Source of the DNA: Cloacibacillus sp.
GTDB lineage: Bacteria > Synergistota > Synergistia > Synergistales > Synergistaceae
Direction: 5' to 3'
Assembly (NCBI RefSeq): GCF_020860125.1
Contig: NZ_JAJBUX010000119.1
Coordinates: 13,104-19,939, forward strand
Length of the DNA: 6,836 bases
The translations under genes and the position numbers were made by a program. The notes under the pieces are model-generated. The model did not search any database, was not told the DNA's origin, and saw only the letters and a program-made list of their open reading frames with translations. This document shows, piece after piece, positions 1 through 5,413 of the stretch; positions within the stretch are counted from its first letter, which is position 1; every line of letters begins with the position of its first letter.

Positions 1-119
1 TAATGAAGCCGGCACTCACCTTCATGGTGCTCTGCTGGATTCCTGTACTTCTCGTCACCGCCTACATCCCGAAGCTTGTCCTCTTCCTGCCGCACTTGAT
101 TCTTGGTATTCCCTGGTAA
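1..119 (+). CDS. C-terminal end of a membrane protein, probably TRAP transporter large permease (DctM-like), partial
   Basis: The frame that stops at TAA 117-119 is open back to the left edge of the window and gives 38 residues. They are strongly hydrophobic, with a probable last membrane helix around residues 5-20, then a short polar break (Tyr-Ile-Pro-Lys) and a second hydrophobic stretch ending in Ile-Pro-Trp. TRAP permeases of the DctM family often end with a helix, an 'xxIPxLxLxLP' turn and a short hydrophobic tail, which is why I favour that family. TRAP systems import organic acids using a substrate-binding protein and an ion gradient. A strong terminator follows 31 bases after the stop, so this is the last gene of its transcription unit. 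The gene begins outside the window. With so few residues the family call is tentative, and another polytopic permease is possible. Confidence 0.5.
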   Translation, partial: MKPALTFMVLCWIPVLLVTAYIPKLVLFLPHLILGIPW

Positions 120-150
120 GAACAGCGGCGGTAGAAATATTAAAAGAGAG

Positions 151-188
151 AAATGCTGCCGGCAGCAAACGCGCCGGCAGCATTTTTT
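151..188 (+). terminator. Rho-independent terminator after the DctM-like gene
   Basis: An 11-bp perfect stem (153-163 with 173-183, core GCTGCCGGC/GCCGGCAGC) encloses a 9-base loop and is followed by a run of T at 183-188. The As at 151-152 can extend the stem into the first Ts. This is a textbook intrinsic terminator on the plus strand, placed just after the TAA of the upstream permease and before the promoter of the next gene. Confidence 0.9.
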
Positions 189-236
189 ATTACCTCCTAA
201 TACGGACAGGCGCTTTTTTTATTGAAGGCGAACGGC

Positions 237-242
237 TATAAT
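237..242 (+). promoter_or_regulatory. -10 box of a likely promoter for the small membrane-protein gene
   Basis: A perfect TATAAT lies 38 bases before the ATG at 280, between the preceding terminator and the gene. At the usual 17-base spacing the -35 position is only a T-run (214-219), and TTGAAG at 222-227 is too close to serve. The -35 is therefore weak or absent, and the promoter may need an activator or may be a modest one. Confidence 0.5.
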
Positions 243-279
243 ACGATAAGCGATAAAGGAAGAAAAGGACGAAAATAAA

Positions 280-543
280 ATGTTTTACAGAGATCTTTTT
301 GCGTCATTGTGTTTTATCTTTTTTGGCATCGCGCTTGCCACCCATCACCCATATTTTTACTTTGGGGCGATGATGTGCGGCTGTCTCTCAACTACGGCTA
401 AGAGAAAGATGTGGCAGAACCCTAGCTGGTCTGACGCGATCTACGACAGGATAGAGGGCTGGCTGGATGATAAGGTGGAGGGCCAGAGGACGGAGTTTAA
501 AGAGGACGAAGAGATAAAGCCGCTGCCGCCGCTGGATAAATAG
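280..543 (+). CDS. Small single-pass membrane protein of unknown function (87 aa)
   Basis: I do not recognise this protein. Residues about 5-36 form a hydrophobic, aromatic-rich membrane segment (FASLCFIFFGIALA, then a His-His-Pro-Tyr turn and a second hydrophobic part with Cys33 and Cys35). From residue 40 on it is a soluble, highly charged tail: a basic patch (KRK), a Trp-rich stretch (Trp45, Trp50, Trp61), then an acidic segment (EFKEDEEIK) ending in Pro-Leu-Pro-Pro. A signal anchor or tight hairpin with a cytoplasmic tail is the likely arrangement, by the positive-inside rule. The ATG at 280 has an AAGG/AGGA purine-rich site about 10 bases upstream and a TATAAT box before that. It stands alone between two terminators, so its neighbours give no hint of its role. 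The separate promoter, ribosome site and terminator support a real gene rather than a chance frame. Confidence 0.65.
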   Translation: MFYRDLFASLCFIFFGIALATHHPYFYFGAMMCGCLSTTAKRKMWQNPSWSDAIYDRIEGWLDDKVEGQRTEFKEDEEIKPLPPLDK

Positions 544-661
544 GCTTTAAGGGCCGTAAACAGGGAAATGTGATTTTTTGTAGGGCCCCCTCGGCATCGT
601 ACCTTCACTTTTCGGCATATTTAGATGAATAAGCTCGGTTTCATATTTATGGCAAAGTTGT

Positions 662-703
662 AAGAACCGCCCTCGTTTTAGTTTAACGAAGGCGGTTCTT
701 TTT
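662..703 (+). terminator. Rho-independent terminator downstream of the 87-aa gene
   Basis: A 10-bp perfect stem (AAGAACCGCC at 662-671 with GGCGGTTCTT at 691-700) continues, after one C/A mismatch, with five more pairs (673-677 with 685-689) around a 7-base loop, and ends in a T-run 699-703. It lies about 120 bases after the stop of the small membrane-protein gene and is the first clear stop signal for that unit. The stretch between (544-661) shows no gene I can support. Confidence 0.85.
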
Positions 704-772
704 ATCTTTAGTTGTAATGGATGCGCTTCTTAATATGCTTTAAACGTATGGAATGTAATTTAATATAGGTAT

Positions 773-801
773 TTGATATTATGAACAATTACTTATATCT
801 T
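773..801 (+). promoter_or_regulatory. Candidate promoter for the flavoprotein gene
   Basis: TTGATA (773-778; five of six match the -35 consensus) is followed after exactly 17 bases by TATCTT (796-801; four of six match the -10 consensus). It lies in an AT-rich stretch about 110 bases before the ATG at 912 and downstream of the preceding terminator. This is the best-spaced pair I can find here, but such matches are common in AT-rich DNA. Confidence 0.35.
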
Positions 802-815
802 AGCAGCAAAAGAGG

Positions 816-863
816 AGGGTGCCGCACCGACCCGCGATAAAAGATAAATGCCGGCATCACCCT
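816..863 (+). other. Imperfect stem-loop in the leader of the flavoprotein gene
   Basis: AGGGTG (816-821) can pair with CACCCT (858-863). Inside it, CCG (822-824) can pair with CGG (852-854), leaving a CAT bulge on the right side. The apical loop of 27 bases contains CCCGCGA. No T-run follows, so it is not a terminator. It ends 36 bases before the ribosome site and could affect translation or RNA stability. It matches no riboswitch family I can confirm by eye. Confidence 0.3.
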
Positions 864-911
864 GTAAAACATAGCGACAGATAAAATATATTTGCCGAGA
901 GGGAGAAAAAT

Positions 912-1457
912 ATGAGCAGGAAGATTTTGATTGTCTGTACCAGCCCGCGCAGAAGCGGCAATTCCGAGATGTTGGCCGATGAGTTTGCCAGAGGAGCGCA
1001 GGAGGCGGGGCATGAGGTGAAGAAGGTTTGTCTCTATGACAGGAACATCGGCTTTTGCCAAGGCTGTCTTGCCTGCCAAAGGAACATGAAATGTGTGCTG
1101 AATGACGACGCCAACGCCGTCGTTGAACAGATGGGGCGCTCCGAGGTGCTGGTATTTGCCACACCGGTCTATTTTTATGGGATGTCGGGACAGATGAAGA
1201 CGTTGCTTGACAGAAGCAACCCGCTCTTCCCCGCGGAGTATGCCTTCCGCGATATTTACCTGCTGGCCGCCGCCGCTGATACCGACGAGAGGGCCGTCGA
1301 AGGCGTGGTTACGGGAATCAATGGCTGGATCGAGTGTTTTGAAGAGAGCAGGCTTGCCGATGTTCTCTGCGGGACTGGTGCCGATGAAATAGGAACTATA
1401 CTGAACAATCGACCGGCGCTGGATAGGGCGTACGAGATGGGCAAAGCCGTTCGCTAA
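912..1457 (+). CDS. Flavodoxin-fold NAD(P)H/FMN oxidoreductase with Isf-type cysteine motif
   Basis: A cytoplasmic flavoprotein of 181 residues from the FMN-reductase / iron-sulfur flavoprotein family. The N-terminal beta strand (KILIVCTSP) leads into the FMN phosphate-binding loop SPRRSGNS at residues 11-18. A second family signature, TPVYFYGMSGQMKTLLDR, lies near residues 84-101. Between them is the compact cysteine motif C49-x2-C52-x2-C55-x5-C61 followed by Asp-Asp. The same spacing binds the [4Fe-4S] cluster in archaeal Isf proteins, though many bacterial relatives with similar motifs have not been tested for a cluster. The ATG is chosen because AGGGAG (900-905) lies 6 bases upstream and the conserved strand starts at once. 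The natural substrate is unknown; such proteins reduce quinones, nitro compounds or oxygen, or pass electrons to or from ferredoxin. The gene is alone, with its own leader, and converges on the rnf operon through a shared terminator. Family call firm, cluster plausible, role open. Confidence 0.85.
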   Translation: MSRKILIVCTSPRRSGNSEMLADEFARGAQEAGHEVKKVCLYDRNIGFCQGCLACQRNMKCVLNDDANAVVEQMGRSEVLVFATPVYFYGMSGQMKTLLDRSNPLFPAEYAFRDIYLLAAAADTDERAVEGVVTGINGWIECFEESRLADVLCGTGADEIGTILNNRPALDRAYEMGKAVR

Positions 1458-1545
1458 CGCAGGATGACGGTTCGAGTGGACATGTCAAAGTTTGCCCGCC
1501 GTGAGCCGCATTATGTAAACGGCCTTTTAGAGGCGGCTGCGGATA

Positions 1546-1585
1546 AACGAAAAACGGCATAGCTGGGACTATGTCGTTTTTCGTT
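1546..1585. terminator. Bidirectional terminator between the flavoprotein gene and rnfB
   Basis: A near-perfect inverted repeat: 1546-1562 pairs with 1569-1585 over 17 positions, with a single G-T wobble (1557/1574) and a 6-base loop. On each strand the descending arm contains a TTTTT run (1577-1581 on plus, the complement of 1550-1554 on minus), so it can work in both directions. It lies 88 bases after the flavoprotein stop and 76 bases beyond the rnfB stop, exactly where two convergent units should end. Confidence 0.85.
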
Positions 1586-1609
1586 ATAGTATGATTTTGT
1601 TAAGACAGA

Positions 1610-1641
1610 AGCGGCGGCCCCGCTACAGAGGGACGGCCGCT
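1610..1641 (-). other. GC-rich stem-loop just past rnfB
   Basis: AGCGGC (1610-1615) pairs with GCCGCT (1636-1641), and CCC (1619-1621) can pair with GGG (1630-1632) inside. It starts about 20 bases after the rnfB stop codon on the minus strand. No T-run follows it in that direction, so it is unlikely to be the main terminator. It may protect the 3' end of the rnf message or help the terminator beyond it. Confidence 0.4.
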
Positions 1642-1661
1642 CTATAAATTCAGTACAGGTC

Positions 1662-2504
1662 TTACTGCGCCGGTGCCGCGCTATCCTGTGCGGTAACTGC
1701 CGGCCTCGGCGGCCTGGCGTCGGCGATGGCTTTGACCGGGCACTTCGATACACAGAGACCGCAGTTAACGCATTTACCGGCATCAATTACGGCGAGGCTG
1801 CCCTTCATCTCGATCGCCTCTTTGGGGCAGGCCTTCACGCAGAGCGTACAGCCGATGCAGCCCACGGAGCAGACCTTCTTCACGAACGGGCCTTTGAGCG
1901 GATTGCTGCAGGCGACCTGGACCTTTGACTTCTTCGGCACTATGGCAATGACCCCGCGGGGGCATTCCGCGGCGCAGCTGCCGCAGCCGACGCATTTTTC
2001 GCGGTCCACGACGGCGAGTCCGTCAACTATCTTGATCGCGTCAAAGGCACAGACCTTTACACAGGTCCCGAAGCCCATGCAGCCGTAGGCGCATGACGAA
2101 GGTCCCCTGCCGGGAACCACGGCCGCCTCGCGGCAGTCTTCCGCCCCCTGATAGACGCAGTCCTTGACTGTTTTGCCCAAGGAACCCTGGCACTTCACGA
2201 AGGCTATCTGCGGCTCCGCCGATTCTGCGGCCACGCCCATGATATCGGCGATCTTCGCCGCGACCTCGGGGCCCGCGGCGGCGCAGAGGGTGAGCTTTGC
2301 CGCGCCGGAGGCGCAGGCCTCCGCGTAGCCGTCACATCCGGGGAAACCGCATCCGCCGCAGTTCGCGCCCGGCAGCAGCGCGCGGATATCGGCCTGGCGC
2401 TGGTCGACTTCAACGTAGAATTTTTTTGAGGCGAAGGCGAGGAGGCTGCCAAAGACGACTCCAAGGCCTCCCATTACAAGCGCGGGATAGATCATTCCAT
2501 TCAT
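1662..2504 (-). CDS. rnfB: Rnf complex subunit RnfB, multi-cluster iron-sulfur protein
   Basis: RnfB is the entry point for electrons from reduced ferredoxin on the cytoplasmic face of the Rnf complex. The protein has 280 residues: an N-terminal membrane anchor (about 5-27), then the RnfB-type 4Fe-4S domain with C49, C52, C57 and C74 (ALLPGANCGGCGFPGC region). Next comes C138-x3-C142-x5-C148-x3-C152, and then ferredoxin-type quartets at C171/174/177/181, C216/219/222/226 and C245/248/251/255, each ending in Cys-Pro or near it. That is enough for five [4Fe-4S] clusters; C105, C116, C124, C199 and C212 remain unassigned. A Pro/Ala-rich tail (264-280) follows the last quartet. The ATG at 2504 is preceded by GGGAGGGA (2513-2520). 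A second Met at residue 4 is possible but farther from that site. It is the last gene of the operon, 15 bases after rnfA, the only non-overlapping junction. Confidence 0.96.
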   Translation of the reverse strand: MNGMIYPALVMGGLGVVFGSLLAFASKKFYVEVDQRQADIRALLPGANCGGCGFPGCDGYAEACASGAAKLTLCAAAGPEVAAKIADIMGVAAESAEPQIAFVKCQGSLGKTVKDCVYQGAEDCREAAVVPGRGPSSCAYGCMGFGTCVKVCAFDAIKIVDGLAVVDREKCVGCGSCAAECPRGVIAIVPKKSKVQVACSNPLKGPFVKKVCSVGCIGCTLCVKACPKEAIEMKGSLAVIDAGKCVNCGLCVSKCPVKAIADARPPRPAVTAQDSAAPAQ

Positions 2505-2519
2505 TTTAAGCGTCCCTCC

Positions 2520-3098
2520 CTATTTGATGAGCCCGGTAAAGCCCATGAAGGCGATCGACATGAGTCCAGCCGTCACAAGGGCGATCGGCAGCCCGCGCAG
2601 GCAACGCGGCATCTCCGTGCTCATCTCAATGCGCTCGCGGATTCCGGCCATGAGGACGATCGCAAGCAGGAAGCCGGCCGAGGAGCCGAGGGCGTTGACG
2701 ATCGACTCGACGAGCGTGTACTTTTCGTTCATATTGATGACCGCGACGCCGAGAACGGCGCAGTTTGTCGTGATCAGCGGCAGGAAGATGCCGAGCGATT
2801 TGTAAAGGGCCGGCATCACCTTTTTGAGCACGATCTCAACGAACTGCACGAGAGCCGCGATGATGAGGATGAACGAGAGTGTGTAAAGATACTCCAGTCC
2901 AAGCGGCACAAGGATAAATGTGTAGGCGAGCGAGGTCATGATCGCCGCGAAGGTGGTAACGAAGATGACGGCGACTCCCATGCCCTTGGCCGTCTCAAGC
3001 TGGCTTGAAACGCCGAGGAATGGGCAGCAGCCGAGGAACCTCGCCAGCAGTATGTTGTTTACGAATATCGCGCTGATGAAGAGAGCCAGAAGCGACAT
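2520..3098 (-). CDS. rnfA: Rnf complex membrane subunit RnfA
   Basis: RnfA is an integral membrane subunit of about six helices, homologous to RnfE and to NqrE. In the known complexes the RnfA/RnfE pair holds a [2Fe-2S] cluster within the membrane and passes electrons across it. This protein is 192 residues, the usual size. The half-helix motifs are present: RFLGCCPFLGV at residues 20-30, with the conserved Cys25, and LPLITTNCAVLGVAV near 106-120, with Cys113. The extra Cys24 beside Cys25 is less usual; this place is often Ile. The C-terminal motif GIRERIE (152-158) is also typical. The ATG lies within the overlap TAATG with the rnfE stop and has a strong AAAGGAGG site upstream, so its translation is probably coupled to rnfE but can also start on its own. 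Confidence 0.96.
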   Translation of the reverse strand: MSLLALFISAIFVNNILLARFLGCCPFLGVSSQLETAKGMGVAVIFVTTFAAIMTSLAYTFILVPLGLEYLYTLSFILIIAALVQFVEIVLKKVMPALYKSLGIFLPLITTNCAVLGVAVINMNEKYTLVESIVNALGSSAGFLLAIVLMAGIRERIEMSTEMPRCLRGLPIALVTAGLMSIAFMGFTGLIK

Positions 3099-3871
3099 TA
3101 TTTACCAGCCTCCTTTTGCGGAGACGAACCGGCGGGCGAGGCCGGAGCCGTCTCTTTGGCGCAGACGACGGAAGAGTTGCCGCCGCCGCAGATATTCTTC
3201 AAAGCGCATCCGCTGCAGGCCGAGAGCTGTTCCCAGCCGTCGTATGAGGAGATAGCACCGCCATTTTCCCTCTCCTCTTTCTTGATCTGCCTGTTGCGGA
3301 AGAGTCCCATCAGTATCCCGAAGGTGATAAAACCGCCGGGGGCCAGGATCGCGAGCAGCGCCGGCTGGTAGAAGGAGGAGGAAAGGATCGTCGCCCCAAA
3401 TACCGTGCCGTTGCCGATAAGTTCGCGGATAGAGCCGATCAGGACCAACGCCAGCGTAAAGCCCAGTCCCATGCCGATGCCGTCGAAGAGCGACGCTACG
3501 ACGCCGTTTTTGAAGGCGAAGGCCTCGGCGCGCGCGAGGATTATGCAGTTGACGACGATCAGGGGGATGAAAATCCCCAGCGATTTGTTGAGCGCCGGCG
3601 CGTAGGCCGAGATGAGCAGCTGTACGACGGTAACGAATCCCGCGATGACGACGATGAAGGCCGGGATACGGATCTCGTCGGGGATGAATTTGCGTATCGC
3701 CGACACCGCGATATTGGAGCCCATGAGGACCGCCGTCGCGGCCAGCCCCATACCAAGCCCGTTGACGGCGCTTGAGGTTACCGCAAGCGTCGGACAGAGC
3801 CCGAGAACGAGCACGAATGTCGGGTTTTCGGTCAGTATGCCGTTTTTAAGCAGTTTGAGAGGATTTATCAT
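3098..3871 (-). CDS. rnfE: Rnf complex membrane subunit RnfE with a cysteine-bearing C-terminal tail
   Basis: RnfE is the RnfA paralogue and partner (NqrD homologue), with about six membrane helices. Family marks seen: NPLKLLKNGILTENPTFV at the N terminus, GLCPTLAVT with Cys26, LGIFIPLIVVNCIILARAEA with Cys109 (98-117), and IGSIREL near 145-151. Cys26 and Cys109 match the positions that share the [2Fe-2S] cluster with RnfA. The membrane core ends around residue 193. A further 64 residues follow, making 257 in all, longer than the roughly 200-230 usual for the family. This tail carries a charged linker, then C219-x2-C222-x5-C228-x8-C237, then a Pro/Ser/Ala-rich end. It may bind another metal or cluster, but that is inference. 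The start ATG shares one base with the rnfG stop (TGATG), with GAGGAGG upstream. Confidence 0.96.
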   Translation of the reverse strand: MINPLKLLKNGILTENPTFVLVLGLCPTLAVTSSAVNGLGMGLAATAVLMGSNIAVSAIRKFIPDEIRIPAFIVVIAGFVTVVQLLISAYAPALNKSLGIFIPLIVVNCIILARAEAFAFKNGVVASLFDGIGMGLGFTLALVLIGSIRELIGNGTVFGATILSSSFYQPALLAILAPGGFITFGILMGLFRNRQIKKEERENGGAISSYDGWEQLSACSGCALKNICGGGNSSVVCAKETAPASPAGSSPQKEAGK

Positions 3872-4491
3872 CAGTTGGCCTCCTCGCTTGTTTTGGAATC
3901 GGAAGCCGCTCCGCCGGTCATATCCGCCTGAGCGCCGCCGCTGAAGTCAGCTTTCCAGTAGGCAAGCGCTTCGTTGACCCCGGCGACTACCGCGCTGGAG
4001 GTAATCGTTGCTCCCGAGATTGCCTGGATCTGGTCCTCCACCTCGGCGGGAGTCTTTGTTACGAAGAGCTTTTCGATCAGCTTGTCTTTGAACTGTCCCG
4101 CAAAAGGCTCCTCCACCGCCTTGGCTCCGAGCCCCGGCGTCTCGCTGTGGCTGAGGATCTTGATGTCCATGACGCGCCCCTCGTTTGAGATACCGACGAT
4201 CAGCTCTATGGGTCCGCCGTAGCCCTTCGGCGTGACGGTGAAGTTGTAGCCGACGGTCTTGCCGCCGCTGCTTCCCTCATAGATCTCCTTGATGATCCCC
4301 GCGTTCTCCGACGGCTGGAGCCTTTTGAACTCCGTCGCGCCGGGAAGGGTCGCCGCGAGCGCCTCGTTCTTCTCGCGCGCCTGTGCCTCGCGGATCGGTT
4401 CAAGCGTGATTGTGTGTACCGCGCCGAGGATCAGGCCGGTGACGGCGGTGATGACGAACAAAACTAACCCGAGTTTTATGATCTTACCCAT
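3871..4491 (-). CDS. rnfG: Rnf complex subunit RnfG, covalent-FMN protein
   Basis: RnfG (NqrC homologue) has one N-terminal membrane helix (about 5-26) and a large domain outside the cytoplasmic membrane that carries FMN linked to a threonine by ApbE. The FMN-binding domain runs from about 78 to 178, with the motif HSETPGLGAKA (115-125) and the attachment motif SGAT at 159-162, in the context ISGATITSSAV; Thr162 is the expected anchor. The position three before the Ser, often Asp in flavinylation sites (D-x-x-S/T-G-A-T), is Gln156 here. A low-complexity Gly/Ala/Ser tail of about 25 residues ends the 206-residue protein. The start overlaps the end of rnfD by 8 bases, with an AGAGGTG ribosome site 7 bases before the ATG, which supports translational coupling. 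No apbE gene is in view. Confidence 0.95.
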   Translation of the reverse strand: MGKIIKLGLVLFVITAVTGLILGAVHTITLEPIREAQAREKNEALAATLPGATEFKRLQPSENAGIIKEIYEGSSGGKTVGYNFTVTPKGYGGPIELIVGISNEGRVMDIKILSHSETPGLGAKAVEEPFAGQFKDKLIEKLFVTKTPAEVEDQIQAISGATITSSAVVAGVNEALAYWKADFSGGAQADMTGGAASDSKTSEEAN

Positions 4492-5413
4492 GCTTTTTCA
4501 CCTCTCCGAAAATGCGCGGCTTGGTGACGCGGTCGATGAGCGGCACCGTCAGGTTCATGATCAGTATCGAATAGGATACTCCCTCCGGATAGCCGCCCCA
4601 GGTGCGGATCAGCGAGGTAAGCAGTCCGCAGCCGACGGCGAAGATCATCTGCCCGCGCAGCGTGATGGGGGTCGTCGTGTAGTCGGTGGCCATGAAGATG
4701 GCGCCGAGGAAGAGTCCGCCGGCGAGTATCTCATAGACCGGGCCGACTGGCCTGCCGAAAACCGTGCAGAGCGCGGCGACCACCGCTATATAGATCACCG
4801 GCACCTGCCATTTGATGATGTCTTTATAGAGAAGAAGGGCGAAGCCGACGAGCAGCGCAAGGGCCGAGGTCTCGCCGATACAGCCGCCGATATTGCCGAC
4901 GAAGAGATTCGTTAGGCTCGGGAGCTTGTCCAGACTTCCCGCCTTTATAAGGGCCAGCGGCGTCGCGCCGGAGACGCCGTCAAGCGTCCAGGTCGTCATC
5001 GGCACGGGCCAGCTGGTGAGCATCATCGCGCGCGCCGCGAGGGCCGGGTTTACGATGTTGCAGCCAAGACCGCCGAAGAACTGCTTGACGACGATTATCG
5101 CGAAGAGGCTGCCAAGCACCGCCATCCAGAAGGGAATGGTCGGCGGCAGGTTATAGGCCAGCAGAAGCCCCGTCACCGCCGCGGAGAGGTCGCCCGCCGT
5201 TATCGTCCTCTTTGTGCACCTCTCCCAGAGGTACTCGAAGGCGACGCAGGAGACGACGCAGACCGCCATCACCGCTGCGGCGCGGAGGCCGAAGAAATAT
5301 ATGCCCGCGAGCCCCGCGGGAGCGAGAGCCGCCAGCACCCAGCCCATGATGGTCCTCGTATCGAGCGGGGAGTGTATATGCGGCGAACTTGATACTACCA
5401 ATAGACGTTCCAT
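4484..5413 (-). CDS. rnfD: Rnf complex membrane subunit RnfD, covalent-FMN protein
   Basis: RnfD (NqrB homologue) is a polytopic membrane subunit with covalent FMN. It is thought to form much of the ion path and to relay electrons between RnfG and RnfC. The 309-residue protein starts with the family mark VVSSSPHIHSP (6-16) and has about nine or ten hydrophobic segments. The central motif QFFGGLGCNIVNPALAARA (111-129) is typical. The flavinylation motif is intact: Asp145 and SGAT at 148-151, with Thr151 as the expected anchor. The late motif FMATDYTTTPIT (240-251) corresponds to the usual ATDPVTSP region. The frame is open 36 codons further upstream, but that part lies inside rnfC and is not conserved. 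The ATG at 5413 overlaps the rnfC stop as TAATG, has a purine-rich AAAGGCGG upstream, and starts right before the conserved N terminus. Confidence 0.95.
   Translation of the reverse strand: MERLLVVSSSPHIHSPLDTRTIMGWVLAALAPAGLAGIYFFGLRAAAVMAVCVVSCVAFEYLWERCTKRTITAGDLSAAVTGLLLAYNLPPTIPFWMAVLGSLFAIIVVKQFFGGLGCNIVNPALAARAMMLTSWPVPMTTWTLDGVSGATPLALIKAGSLDKLPSLTNLFVGNIGGCIGETSALALLVGFALLLYKDIIKWQVPVIYIAVVAALCTVFGRPVGPVYEILAGGLFLGAIFMATDYTTTPITLRGQMIFAVGCGLLTSLIRTWGGYPEGVSYSILIMNLTVPLIDRVTKPRIFGEVKKHG

Larger units (their letters stand above)
704..911 (+). other. AT-rich intergenic region and leader before the flavoprotein gene
   Basis: Together with 544-661 this makes a gap of about 370 bases without a supported gene. 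The first half (704-800) is AT-rich and holds a possible promoter. The second half (about 802-911) would be an untranslated leader of roughly 100 bases, with an imperfect stem-loop (816-863). A GTG at 819 would begin only a 21-codon frame and sits directly on the purine-rich stretch at 811-819, so I do not call a leader peptide. The segment CCCGCGA at 831-837 recalls a piece of FMN riboswitches, but the other conserved parts of that element are missing. Confidence 0.5.

Noticed and set aside
816..863. FMN riboswitch ahead of the flavoprotein gene
   Set aside because: Only CCCGCGA and some GGGTG/CCGGC pieces resemble the family. The required full set of conserved helices and loops is absent and the span is too short.
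793..1164. Open frames on the minus strand opposite the flavoprotein gene
   Set aside because: Their products are low-complexity Arg/Ser/His-rich translations of the opposite strand, without ribosome sites or domains.
4289..4915. Open frame of 208 codons on the plus strand opposite rnfG and rnfD
   Set aside because: It lies antisense to two well-supported genes and has no recognisable domain or ribosome site; a compositional artefact.
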